A stretch of 64,000 nucleotides of DNA, taken from Pyrenopolyporus hunteri (Eukaryota; Ascomycota; Sordariomycetes; Xylariales; Hypoxylaceae). The stretch covers positions 930,001 through 994,000 of the forward strand of contig CADCXC010000013.1 of assembly GCA_902806595.1 (NCBI GenBank), written 5' to 3'. This document shows, in pieces, positions 1-11,259 of the stretch. The notes under the pieces were generated by a model. That model searched no databases and was not told the DNA's origin. It was given only the letters and a program-made list of their open reading frames with translations. The position numbers and the translations under genes were made by a program. Numbering within the stretch: position 1 is the first letter of the stretch; each line of letters begins with the position of its first letter.

Positions 1-409
1 AACAAGAGAAGTTTCGTTTCGGGGCGTTCGAGAATGTTGATGTTGGTTGATTGAGAATTTTGGGAGCCAGATCGATTAGATTCCCCCTCAGGTTTCAAGG
101 GTGCCTGCCCGTCTGGCCACGGACGGAGTATACACCTTCCTCACGCCAATGTGTTACACAGCATCATTGTGCTTATGGCATCCACTACCCATCTAGATAC
201 CTAAGAGTACTTGGGCAGTAACTACCTACATGTAGGTATTAGAGCGGTACGGGGTTTCGGCGTCTGAAAGACTCCACTAACGGACATTACATATTTACAT
301 GTATTTTCTGGACGTCCGGTCCTATACTCGGACTTATGGTGTGAAGGGGGTATATACGGTGCCTAGCCAGCCACATCGATCCTGTCCCTCGCGAGAAAAA
401 AAACTTCGC
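1..409. other. Intergenic, window edge to URB2 stop
   Basis: No supported gene. The stretch holds the 3' flank of URB2 and scattered TAGGTA/TACCTA words typical of the intergenic DNA in this window. The 66-codon plus-strand frame at 299-499 overlaps the URB2 C-terminus in antisense and is not credible. Confidence 0.6.
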
Positions 410-3400
410 TTAGACACCCGTCCATTTCCCGAATTTCTTATAATCCGCAAACATCTCCCTAAATATAGCTCGTCCGTTCGCGTCGAGCGACTCGTTTAGG
501 ACCCTCCTGCATCCTTGTGGCGTGATGTTCAACACCGAGTATACGCCCGGTTCCAGGGCTTTCCTGATATCCCGCGGTACCGTCACCTCAAGCTGCAGTT
601 TGATGTACAGCTCCAGTATGACGAACATGTCCTGCCCCGCTATCCGCTTTGCCATGTCCGTGGCGGAATCTAACTCGCTTAGCCGTGCATGAGCTACCGA
701 TGCCGCACTTGGCTCGCATATTAGTGTAAGGAGACGAGCGAACCGCTCTGCGTGCCTCGACTGCAGCCGGGATTCAAGCCACGGCGGGGAAGCTCGCGAA
801 GAGGCCGCTTTTCCTGTGTTGGAACCAGGATTGGAAAGTAGGGTGGTGAGAAGTGCTCGTAATGCGCCAAGTAAAATCGGGAAGCGCCCTCCCAAGCGAA
901 GCCGGTGTCGTCTGAGCACGAGAGCTACAAGTTTGTATAACTTGTCGTAAATTTCTCCCGCTGCTTTAGGAGTATAGATCCTTGGGCCTGCTTGCGAACA
1001 CACCTGAACAACGCTGCTTAGAGTTACCTCGATGTTGAATTGGGCCATTGAGCTGGCATGCTTATCGAGCAGTAACAACAACGTCTCTGACAGCTGTTTG
1101 AAGTGTCGGAGCGACTCCACCCTGCTTAGTAGAGAAGACAGTCGCTCATGCACAATACCAAGATCAATAGTGTCTTGGTTCTCACTGTCAGAAGATGAGG
1201 TGCTAGGACCTAAAATGATATTAGACGCAGCTTGGACAGTGACGATAATCCTGGGAGACTCACCCTGATGCAGCTCGACAAGCCTCCTAACGGCCAAAAG
1301 GGGCCCGATAGGTCCGGCAGTCAGCTTGCTACTCTCGACCAATTCGGTAAACAGCTGGCGTCTTGCAGTCCGATCCCGAGTCCTAACGAAAGCATCGACC
1401 AAATTGTATACCAGACCCTCATCAACCGTCCCAGACGCTTGCTCCAGCTGCTTGAATAAGGCCGGTACGTCGTATCGACCTGGGTAATTTACGAGGAGAA
1501 ATGCTTGTAGCTTCCAACCCACACCGACTGCCTTAGAGACGTAGGAGCTACTTATTTCTTCTAGTTGAGAGATAGCCTCTTCTGTAAGCCTAATCCGCCC
1601 ATCTCCGCGGGAAGTAGCACACTCAGCTCCGCTCAATATTACAGAGAGCAATAATAGCGTCGGCTGGTCTTCCGCGGCGGATTCTACGGCTTTGTTCTCC
1701 GAGGCAAATCGAGATAGGCTGGTTTGTACGAGTTGTTCTAGCTTCCGGGTGACTTCTTCTACAGTGATAGCAGAGTCGTAAGACTTGTTCGCCGATTGAC
1801 TACGCAATGCGAGCACTAGGCCTTTCACTAGAAGTATTTGACCAGCTGCGTATTTTAACCCTTCAGGCTTAAGGCTCTTCGTGAATTTCGAAGCCTCGGT
1901 CAAATAAGCTAGTGAAGGTCCATCGGCGCTAATATCCATTTGACTGAGTAAACGTTAGACGAGAGATATAAGAAAATAAATACGTGGTTACTACTGACCT
2001 TAATGTCAAGTCGATAAGTTTCTCGATTAGAGCTATAGTGATCTCGTCGTCTCTCCACATCTTGCTGGAGATAAAAACAAGATCATCGAATTCCATACCC
2101 TAATCAAACATTAGCACTAAGAGTGAACCACTAGGATTAGCTACTCACCTCGTAAAAAGTTGGTTGCTGCATTACTTTGACCAAAAGCCTGAGCACAGCT
2201 ACTGCAAAACGCGGGTTTAGCGACGCATTCGTAGCTATTGCTGATCTCTCCCTCTTCCACGAAGCCATAATGCGTTTTCGACGTCCCTTCGTCAGGGACT
2301 CTTTTGGAAATTCCAGGAGAAACAGAATTAACGAGAGGCTTTGCGGATGTGTCCATCCCGACTGAGCCTCTGTGTTGTCAAGCGCATTGAGAGGCTTTGA
2401 TATAAGAGAGTCAACCAACGCTTCATTATCTTCGCAATCGGGGTTATGGAGAAGGGCTGGTATAGCGTCTCCAAACTGTGTGACCCCGTCGGCAATGAGT
2501 CGTTGCCCGGTCTGCCAGAACAAATCTACAATGAGATCCTTGAGGTTATTGGCTTCTTGCTTTGGCAGCTCGATGAACTTAGGTAGAGAACGAAACACAT
2601 AATCTACATATGGCTGTGATGTAGAGCGATCGCTTTCGGTTTCCAGTTCCGATTTATGCCTTTCCAGAAATGAATATGCAAGTTTCGCTAGATCCGCTTC
2701 ATATTTGCCTTCAGGATAGTTCGCCATCCAGAGGTCACGACAACAGCGGAAAGCCTCGAAAGTCTCCGGATCGGATAAAGAACCTCGCTTGAGGATACGT
2801 TTTAGAGTTGGCTTTAACTCGGAACAGAGCTTATACACCTCGTCCGACGTTTCCCAGGAAGCTACCCGGCCAGCAATACGCCATCTTAATGATAATATCG
2901 AAGTGGGAATATTCTTGCTTATCTCATCCTTGCAGATTGCGGAGAATATCTTCGGGTAGGCGTTCTTAATGAAGTCCTCCTCAGTAATCCCGGCGGAAAT
3001 CCCGTCGAGAACGATCAAAAGGGGCCCACTAAGAGGGCCCGATAAGTCTAGCCGCTCTAAGACGCGGAGAAGTTGTGTGCTGGTCAAAGAACTTTGCAAG
3101 ATGCTAGCGAGCCGCTCTCGGATTTTGGGGTCGACCCATATCGACTGACCCAGTTCAATCGACCGGTCAGGCGAATCCGAAATACCTTCGCAGAGACAAT
3201 CATGCCAATTCTGGATAAAGCCTGGGAAATTCCGTGCTTTTGCGTAGGCCTCCTGTAAAGGGAGGATAACTCCATTGATAATGGTATCTCGATCATGACC
3301 CGAATAAGAAGTTATCGTGCGGAAAAGAACTCTGGTTAGAGCATCGTCCATGAGGAACACGTCGGCGTCACAAGCAACGACTTTGGCAATCAGGGCCCAG

Positions 3401-4721
3401 TCAATTTCGCGCGACTGGAGAGCATCTGCTCCGCATATCGCACGTAGGGCTACAGTATCTGGGACCGAGTTCGTCTTGATTGCCGTATCAAGCAGCTCAA
3501 TAATGAGTGCGTTTCGAGCTATGGGCTCTGAGGGTTGGATGACATTGAGTAGGCGTTCGAAGACTTTTCGGGCCCATGATAGATGCTCAAGCTTGGATTT
3601 CGGATTGCTCGAATCTCGAGGGGTCCTCGCTGCCACGTCCCATGTGACGATAGCAAACCCGCTCAGGTCTCTGTTACCCGAGACTGTGGATGCAGTCTGC
3701 AATGCGGTTTCCAATACGTCAATATTTCCGTCGGTCGAAAACACATGTCTTGCGGGGCGGATAAGGTATGCGCTCAAGAATTGCTCAAGCTGTCGGGTCC
3801 AGAGTGTCTTCGTGGTGTCGCTGCGCAGTCTCGACAGAATAGAACAGACCGGCACGTACATGTGCCTGGCAAACTCAAGGCTGTCATCCTTATTGTGAAG
3901 ACGAAGGCTCCATAAGGTGATGACGATTCCGACCCAAGGTTCTTGACGTCGAGTAATACCTTCTATGTCACGGAAATTTAGCGATCGGTCGCAAGTCAGA
4001 AGCAACTCTGCGGCGATATCCCTAGTCTCTTCATTAGAAGAAGAGAAAAGCGATTTAATGTGCTCGGCTCCGACCTTTCGTTCTGGAGCGCTGGGTTCCA
4101 CGCGATGATCCACCTGACCAAGGAGACTTCCTAGAGCACTAAACAATTCTATCGCCGACTTTATGCAGCCTCGAGGGGTGCGAAGTTCCTCGATAGCAGG
4201 GGGGAATTCGGTATCTCTCTTCCTCTTCTTCGATTTCTCTGGGGCGATTCCGTTCGTCTGGCCCGGCGCCGCGGAAGGTGATTTTTGAGCCGTAGTAATG
4301 TCGCGTACGGTCTGGCGTAGAACGGAGACGAAGCGGAGGGAGCCAAGCGACCTGCCTAAACTTTGCGATGGGATCTTAGGGAAGATATGGCTCAGGATAG
4401 ACCAAGTGAGCGGGTACCGTCGGACTTGTTCAGCATCTTCTGTCTTGCCGCTCATATGTTTAAATAGCCATCGTAATATGTTCTCTTCGACACCATGGAA
4501 TCTCGTACTCTTCGTCGCAGAAAGCAAGAGCCAGAGCTTCTGGATCTTGTCGGGTAGCGCAATCGTCGCATCTTCGTCGAGGGTTCTTACAGCTCTTATC
4601 AGAGCAAGCCGACGCGACTAGATGCTATGCATTAGTTTCTGTATTGTATGCGTATTACCTTGAGTATGAATGGATGAAATATATCGAATTGGCTTACACC
4701 TGAGTCGCTATCCACCTCCAT
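410..4721 (-). CDS. URB2: Nucleolar ribosome-biogenesis protein Urb2/Npa2
   Basis: Large nucleolar protein acting in early 60S pre-ribosome assembly (Urb2/Npa2 family). Proposed exons on the minus strand: 4721-4698, 4617-2149, 2099-1999 and 1943-410, giving 1375 residues; all junctions are GT-AG and keep one frame. The product is mostly helical. A basic patch (KSKKRKRD) lies near residue 120, and a conserved C-terminal domain ends in the family-like stretch LNESLDANGRAIFREMF followed by DYKKFGKW. The start is an ATG in a 24-nt first exon; without it, the frame from 4617 has no ATG before the conserved N-terminal text. Length is close to fungal Urb2 proteins (S. cerevisiae about 1170). It is divergent from MIC10 with about 420 bp between starts. 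The family call rests on recognised N- and C-terminal patterns; the tiny first exon is the least certain part. Confidence 0.85.
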
Positions 4722-5141
4722 TGCAAAAAGTTGCAATTGGCATTGCTAGGAGTTGAATTATATATCGTAGGCTGTTCCAAGCATTGATGCTAACCAAGTC
4801 AATCCCATGTTCCAACTTTTTTTTTCCCTAGAGAAGAGCTAAGCTCCCCGCGGTCTCCAAAAAAAAAGTTCCCAAATTCTGCCATCGACGCTAACCCAAA
4901 AGGGCATATAACATATTGACCGCCTTCGGGCTCCAGGGAACACAAGCCGGTTTTGGCTGTTGCGTCAATGACCTGATTGCTCTTGTGCCGAAATTGAAAT
5001 TATTATTTTTTTTTTTGAAGCGGCCATAATCCCAACAATAAACCTCTGCGACAAAGCTCGATCTAAGGGGTATGAGCTAGCCAAGCTTCTAACGTACTAA
5101 TTGAAGCTAATTTGTTTCTTTTCATCACAGTTCCAGTCATC
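4722..5141. promoter_or_regulatory. Shared divergent upstream region URB2/MIC10
   Basis: About 420 bp separates the two start codons. It contains A/T runs (around 4808-4820, 4858-4868 and 5002-5015). A CAG just before MIC10 (5128-5130) could be the acceptor of a leader intron. I see no clear TATA box. Bidirectional promoter use is an inference from the geometry only. Confidence 0.4.
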
Positions 5142-5488
5142 ATGCCAGAGACGCCAGTTCCCGTACCGCCCAGCACGGTCTCCAGGCCCGTGAGCGAGGC
5201 ACTTTTGAACGAAAAGGTTTAACACCCTCCTACCACCTCCCCCGCCGTCTGTTGTTGTGTAAAGCAAGGGTCGCTAACACTCTAGTATTACAGTGGGACC
5301 GCTGCATCTCGAACATGATCATAAAATCATCCCTAGGTCTCGGGTTCGGCGTCATCTTCTCAGTCCTCTTATTCCGACGAAGAGCGTGGCCGGCATTCGT
5401 GGGAGTGGGCTTTGGCGCTGGCAGGGCGTACGAAGAGTGCAACTGGAGCTTGAAGCAAGCATCGCAGGAGCTCAAGAGGAAGGCGTGA
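5142..5488 (+). CDS. MIC10: MICOS complex subunit Mic10
   Basis: Small inner-mitochondrial-membrane protein that oligomerises to bend crista junctions as part of MICOS. Exons 5142-5216 and 5294-5488 join in phase (AAG|TGG) to give 89 residues. After a short Pro/Ser-rich N-terminus come the conserved LLNEKWDRC and two hydrophobic segments (about 38-52 and 58-72). Each carries the glycine motif of the family: GLGFG at 40-44 and GVGFGAG at 62-68, separated by a basic RRR loop at 53-55. Both glycine motifs are needed for Mic10 oligomerisation in yeast (established knowledge). The 77-nt intron begins GTTTAAC, a weaker donor than usual, but the joined sequence is exactly Mic10-like. The ATG chosen is the only one giving the conserved N-terminal text. 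Confidence 0.92.
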
Positions 5489-5908
5489 AGATAAAACCTC
5501 CCAGCATAAGACGGCGGCTCCGTGTGAGGGGGGGAGAAGTCTCGACGATAGAACACCTTTTCGCGAGCGATATTATACCTGTACAACAGAAAAATCAGAA
5601 CCGATAGACGGCCTGGCCACCTTAAGACGGGCATAATTGGAACGACTTCATCGCATTTGCATAAAGTTCATTCTGCCGGCATTTTCAAGCTAGAACATAA
5701 CATAGCATCGTACCTAGCGGACAGGACGCACAGTTCTCTGGAATGCTCTGTACATATATATATCAAGCGCTCTGAAGGAAAGCGTATATAACTATCAAGA
5801 GAAATGGGAATCTTGGGAGGTCGTAAGATCGCTACTATTCTTCAATCAAAGCTCCCATTCTCTGCATCCAAGACCTAACGCTTGATATTACTAACAGCTA
5901 TAGGTTCT
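5489..5908. other. Convergent 3' flanks
   Basis: Spacer between the MIC10 stop and the end of the minus-strand membrane-protein gene. A TA-rich stretch lies near 5750-5765. No gene is supported here; frames at 5230-5634 are antisense shadows. Confidence 0.5.
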
Positions 5909-6708
5909 TCATAACTCATCGTCAACATCCACCGACCGCTGGAACAGTCCTAGGATTCCGCGACGGCGCCTCCTGTGTCGAATCTTCTGCTCCTCCTCTA
6001 GACAGACATCACATCCGCTGTCTGACATGTTCTGCGTAAAAAAGGGCCACCGTCCTTATCCCTACCCCTCTTTGCGCCGCCCATGTTTGCCTCCTCGTCT
6101 AGATAGTGTGTGGAATGCGCCGCCCGCCCAAGCTCGCACACGTCTTTCTCGATCCCGGTAGCGATGCTTATGATTTTCCGCCAGGCCGATCTGATGAAGT
6201 CCCCCGCCGACCCTTTCGTCAGGTTTGAGAGGAACAATTTCCTTCTAGAGGCCTCCCTCTCCGTTGTGGTAAGGCCCTCTAGATCTGTTACTTGGGTTCG
6301 TTCTTTTGGTGTCCCGGCAAAGGAAACGAGGCTAGCCCTTATGCTTACTATGAGAAGCCATCCCATAAGAAGAGCGAGAAAGCTTGTCCCCAGAGCCAGC
6401 GCAAGGATCTCGGTAGGACCAGCGGGCCGTGAGATGATGGAGCCCGACATCGTAGCTTGATGGAATACGCGTGCTGATGCTAGGGCGTCGAGGTGGATCC
6501 TTGGCCTCGAAGCTTGCCCGTGGCCATCGTCGTACATGGAGGAATGTTGGGTGGGATCTGTATCGAACCACATCCCGTCCCGAGCCTTCTTGTGTTTCCG
6601 GGCCTTTCGAGCTATCCTAGCACGTAAGGTAACTATGCTTGGTCCCCTTCTTTTGGCCCTCTGGCAAGACGCACCGCGAAGCTGCCTAGATTGCTTAGCA
6701 GCCGACAT
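5909..6708 (-). CDS. Hypothetical single-pass membrane protein
   Basis: I do not recognise this protein. An open minus-strand frame runs from an ATG at 6708 to a stop at 5998. It contains one strong hydrophobic segment (LALALGTSFLALLMGWLLIV, about 20 residues) followed by a charged tail. The start could instead be the ATG at 6450, which has an A at -3 and begins MSGSIISRP. Beyond 6022 another frame reads as a more protein-like C-terminus: EEEQKIRHRRRRRG, then LFQRSVDVDDEL and a stop at 5909. A 44-nt GT-AG intron at 6065-6022 would connect the two, giving 251 residues (165 from the inner ATG). That intron is short and lacks a clear branch site, so the 3' end is unsettled. No neighbour suggests a role. 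Confidence 0.45.
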
Positions 6709-7361
6709 GAGATAAGGTCCTACTAGGACTCGGGGTACGTTACCGTAGTCGCGCGTACGTAACGATATCAAGGGGATATCCGAAGCTGGGCGATGGACTC
6801 GTACGAATAATTAAATGGACGGGCCTAGTTGATAGTCGATATGAGTCATAAGGATATCCAAAACAGCCTCCGAGAGAAGAGCATATTCTAAAAGTGACAA
6901 ATATTATGCTAGGAGGTAGTAGTGGGTGGTACCGCGTAGAGCCATGCCAGGAAAGGCTGAATAAAGTCAAGCAATATCTAGGCAATCACCAGTCGCCTTC
7001 GCTCCTAGCAGTTACCAATGCACACTTCCGCATAAGGGCTTACCAGTCTTACTCTTGAGTCTAGCCAAATACACTGGGAAGGGCCATAGACAGACCTAGA
7101 ACTTTCAATCCGAGTTGTGACTTACAGGTCATTTTCCGATTCAGGGGTCCTTAGTTTAATCATACCTCACCTCCCCGTGCGGGTGCTACTGGTCTTACCA
7201 TAGGTAAAATTCACGTCGAGCCTTCTCCCTGTGAATATCTTCACACCAGATCTTCGCCCCAAATCGCAGGGGGTGGAGGGCTGCGACGGTATATAAATAT
7301 GGCCTCATCCTCTCACCCTTCTAAGGATCTTTCTCCCTTCTAATTCAACCAACTCTCCATC
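6709..7361. other. Divergent intergenic region
   Basis: Upstream DNA of the membrane-protein gene (minus) and of the Cys-rich gene (plus). Apart from the TATA-like site listed separately, no feature stands out. Confidence 0.4.
7290..7300 (+). promoter_or_regulatory. TATA-box-like element
   Basis: TATATAAATAT lies 62 bp before the ATG at 7362 and is followed by a pyrimidine-rich leader (TCTCACCCTTC.., TTTCTCCCTTC). This supports a real transcript for the small spliced gene downstream. Called from sequence match and position only. Confidence 0.45.
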
Positions 7362-8014
7362 ATGGAATCATCCTCGAATCAACATCGCAACTCTGGACAC
7401 AAACTCTGCCGGCCCTGCTGCTCCGCTATGGCAGCCTGGAAGGGGGGCGACCGCCTAGTCTGTACTAGATCCACCAGTATGTCAATCTCCCCTCTCCTCT
7501 AGGTGACTCCAAGCTCACTGCTACGTAGACGGCTCGAGCACATGTCGACGCTGTTATTACATGGGCAAGAATTGTCTCCCAGTAGGTATATCTCTCCGTC
7601 TCTCCGCTGCGGTACTTAATGCGCTGTATAGGCGGAAGGGCCCCTCCGGTTGGCCGGTAGCACCCTTCTCCGGGTCCTTGAACAAAACCCCGGTCCTCCA
7701 AACGTGAGTCTTTCCTCCTTTCTATATTGCTTCTATTAATTTGCCGCTAGGCCTTTGTCAAGAGCGCGCAGGCCTTCGTTTCCAGAACCCTCGAAGACCA
7801 GACGGATCGACGGAATCTGGCCGCCGACCCGGACAGCCAGGCCCGGAAAGACGACTATCGATCCATCGTCAAGGACGTCTTTGCTGAGATCAGCGATATC
7901 GGTGTTACTCTCAAAACTATGTCGGCCCATATAGACCGTTACGTTGAATGGACTATCACTGCGAGTCAACCATTACCCCAAGAGTATATCTCTGCTAACT
8001 ATAGAATTACGTAG
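7362..8014 (+). CDS. Small Cys-rich protein, Zn2Cys6-like motif, four exons
   Basis: No single long frame covers this gene. It appears when three GT-AG introns are removed: exons 7362-7476, 7529-7581, 7632-7703 and 7751-8014, 167 residues. All junctions keep frame and the 45-52 nt introns are normal for fungi. Residues 16-54 hold six Cys in the order C-x2-C-x14-C-x9-C-x2-C-x6-C, with CRRCYYMGKNC at 44-54. This matches the second half of a Zn2Cys6 binuclear cluster, but the third Cys is 14 residues from the second instead of 6. The rest is helical and charged (about 80-150). The last exon may end differently: GT at 7983 could splice past the stop. It may be a DNA-binding or protein-binding zinc module; I know no characterised family member. 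Confidence 0.6.
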
Positions 8015-8392
8015 GGAAAAGATATACAGCAACCGGACGACTGAGGATGTTTTTATGTAGTGGAGAATGGTGGAACAAAGCTATAAAGGGAAGCTTCTAC
8101 CGGGCTCTCATATCTTCAACCATTTACCGAACCGGTCCATTGGACTGCCTATAACCGGCGGCACTCTTACCTTTCGCGTCCTGGGTGCTGTTTCTTCAAC
8201 CTTCCCCCTGGATGTCAGCGTTATACTTATCGCAATCGCTGTTGCCATTGAGGCTTTCCCATCTCTATTTCGCCCGCCCCCTTAAGCAATTCCTTCCATG
8301 TTGCGATCTTAACTCTATCGTCATTTCCGTATGATCCGATAGAACACGCTCCCTTCAGAATAGCAATACACTCGCTTCTGCTCTTTGTAAAG

Positions 8393-8818
8393 TCAAATGT
8401 TGCTACTAGATAGGATCCGTTCGGCTTCCTCGTGAAGCCCATCGTGTTCAATCATCACGCTAGCTTTACCTAGGGCTGCCTTGTTAGTCTTCCATAGCTT
8501 ATAAATGAACTCCTCATCTAAATTACTCAACTCGGACGTGTATCCCAGACCCGGCGTAGAATTTGGCGCCGGTATGGCCTAGGTATCGGTGTTCTCTTCA
8601 AAACCTAGGTGTGTGACATTCTATGCTTTGAAGGGTTCTGGGAAATGGTTCTGCGGGATCTCGCGTAGTACAAATAACTTTTACTCGAAGGTAAAATTCC
8701 GAATGACCTCGAAAAGTCCGCCCGGCTCTAGGTCCATGATGGCAAGACCTCAGCCACGGCCGGACTCTTTGGCGTAGGCCGAATTGTGGCTACGAAAGGC
8801 AATATTAAAAGCAATATG
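8393..8818 (-). pseudogene. Decayed protein-coding relic with in-frame stops
   Basis: On the minus strand one frame of 142 codons reads as convincing protein (for example AIMDLEPGGLFEVIRNFTFE, EIPQNHFPEPFKA, ELSNLDEEFIYKLWKTNKA). It is broken by four internal stops: TGA at 8749-8747, TAA at 8689-8687, TAG at 8623-8621 and TAG at 8582-8580, before the TGA at 8395. A further TAA (8836-8834) precedes it in the same frame. Each stop is one C-to-T change from CGA, CAA or CAG. Near 8400 the protein-like signal moves to another frame (8451-8227), suggesting a frameshift as well. I do not recognise the family. The pattern fits a gene inactivated by repeat-induced point mutation or long neutral decay. 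Confidence 0.4.
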
Positions 8819-11259
8819 CGGATTCTTCCGGGTTTACTCAGACAGCTTACGTATACTGCAGCATAGTAAGTCAATGCCGTCACTTAAGACTCAACAGAAA
8901 CCTCCTTAATGCCATTAGACTGTGAGTTGGCTATTGTCAACAGAGTTACGTTACGATGCATGGTCCGGCGGCTAGGGGTTTGTATTGTGTCTCGCCGTCT
9001 CTTCGTATAGCGTATTGGAAATACGCCTATCCATATGTATAGGTATGGTTAAGGTTTCAACCCACGGATGTTAAGTACACTCCATCAATATCAAAATGCC
9101 TTTATTGATGGGTCTTCGGGGAACGCGGTTTGTTTGCGGGTACCTAAGTTCCTTTTCGGGAAAACCGCATTAACCGTGTGACCGGTCCCAGTGGAATTGT
9201 GATGCCCCCACCAAATGGGCCGAAGCTCTGCACTAACGCAGGAACCGTTGGGCCATACCGTGGTAGGTCAAGAAGGGTTGAGATAACATCCGTTATAGGT
9301 CGGTAGGTACTACGTAGGTAGGTAGATATTTGTGTCGAGTAAAATAAAATAAGGGCTGCGTTTGAACAACATCAAGGTCTGAGGAGTTACCTAAAGTAAA
9401 CCACCCAAATACCATAGGTATTATGGAATGCCTTCGTATGATCTGAGGTCTTAGTAAGGTTGGCTTATGTGGAACTTCGACGAAGCGAGCTAATAATCGG
9501 AATGGATTATCTCGTCTGGTGTTGACGTAGCATAATAGGTATAGAACGCGATGTATTCACATGCCCGCCATATACGCTATTAGCATATAGGAATGACACA
9601 ACAAACTGTTCGGGTATGGTCAGCATAGCCAGTTGTTGCTCCACCCGTAAGTGCCGTTAGGGTGAGGCCTATAGACATGCTTCGCCTATGTTGTCTAGCT
9701 TTTCCACTGCTAAACGGTTAATTTAAAGCCTGCATCTGCGGTCAGCGTCGTGCGAAGAGTTGGCCGAGTTGTGCAGATCGCGGACTAGGAGACACATGTC
9801 CTAGCTAATGATCAGACCATAGCCTCCCTCTGCGCAACCCTACGACGACTCGGAAGGACTTGGGAGAACCAAGGCCATAGGGTATATCGAAGGCGACTTG
9901 GTGAATCTCCTGGTCGGGCCCAGGGTTCGTGTTACTATGGGGCTTTGGGGGTTGTATAGGCGGATGAGTATGAATCAGATGAGGCTAAGTATGGCTCTGT
10001 AAGGTTGATGTATTACCTACCTGCCGACCTACCTACGTAGTACATACATGTAAGAGGATGTGGACGTGGATGATTTGAGGTTTGCTTCTTGTGTAGCGCA
10101 TCGATGACACATTCGCGCGGGTAGAGAAAGATGTAGGGACTTATATTTAGCCCTCGCGTCGGCAATGTGGGGAGGGCGGGAAGAGGGCAAGTTCTGTCTG
10201 CATTCGTATCCTATACTTGATGCGCGAGGGAAATCGCCGGGTCGCATTCTGTAACTAATACCTGTCTCTGTCACATAGGCCCGCAGCGACTTGCACAGGA
10301 CACTTGGCTCCCAAGCCACCACCAAGTTACATGCATAGTACATGCTTTGTAGCGCATGTAGTGCATGTATGCATGTTTGGAGCGGAGGGCCAGGCAGGTA
10401 CTATATTGCATACTTGCCTCATACTAATAGTACCGTGGTATAGTCCTCAATCTCACGTCTGCCACACCCGCCTGTTCAGCCCCCCCTGGCCAAATTTCCT
10501 GTTTCAAACCAACCCGAATTGGACCGCAATCTGCAGGGCCTCCTTTCGCATTTTCGTTGTATCTGATCGGTGATCCCCCCCGGGTCTAGCGACTACCTAA
10601 TCCGTACCTAGGTAGGTATGTAATGTACCTAACCTAGCTACCTCTTGCTGCTTGAGTACCTACCTAGGTACCTACCTAGGTACGTAACTAACCTACCTAC
10701 CTACCTAACTTTGCTGGTACAAGGATTTACTTTATTTTAATTTTTTTCCTCCTTCTCTTCGAGGGGCAATGTGTAAAACCGCCCGCCAAATTCCATCAAC
10801 CTCACCACATCCATTCATTTATGCCCTTTTCTTCTTCTTCTTCGATATTGGTCGACCATCATCTCCACCGCTTGGAAACCGAAACTACGAAAGAATTCGC
10901 CCGAGATCTACACGCCAAAAAAGTTGTCAGGTAGTCCAATCGCATGCCGATCGTGTGCATAGTATCATCAACTCTCCAGGAAATAAAGTTGGGTGGACAT
11001 TGGATTGGCTTGGTCCGTGGTCGAGGCGTGCCGACCACCAACTACCTATTATCCCCCCCCCCCAGCCCCTTGCGACAATCCACTACCACCACCAGGGCAT
11101 AGGAAAGTGGAAGAGGCTAGGGAAGAGGGAGAAAGTGGAATAAAATTCAGGACAAGGGCATTATCGATTGCTGTTATGAACCCGCAGACCCATTTCAAGG
11201 TTCATTTAATACTAATCCGTGGAAATTGATTTCGCGGACTCTTGGGAGAATTAACAGCC
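8819..11259. other. Intergenic, 2.4 kb, upstream of TeaC homologue
   Basis: No gene supported. The first part may hold more of the decayed gene. The second part is the likely promoter and leader of the downstream SH3 gene: a TACCTAGGTA repeat block (separate entry), then a T/C-rich tract at about 10735-10770 that resembles a fungal transcription-start region. This would imply a leader of roughly 500 nt. Confidence 0.45.
10602..10710. repeat. TACCTAGGTA-type simple-sequence block
   Basis: Dense run of TACC/TAGG words, including the self-complementary stretch CCTAGGTACCTACCTAGG. Similar short blocks recur through the window (e.g. 34641-34702, 34881-34925, 47990-48040, 56310-56330). Confidence 0.7.

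Noticed and set aside
3317..3898. 193-codon plus-strand frame
   Set aside because: Fully antisense to URB2 exon 2; no motif and composition of a shadow frame.
10769..11143. 124-codon plus-strand frame upstream of TeaC
   Set aside because: Lies in the pyrimidine-rich leader; the residues are translated low-complexity (poly-Phe, poly-Pro) and do not resemble a protein.
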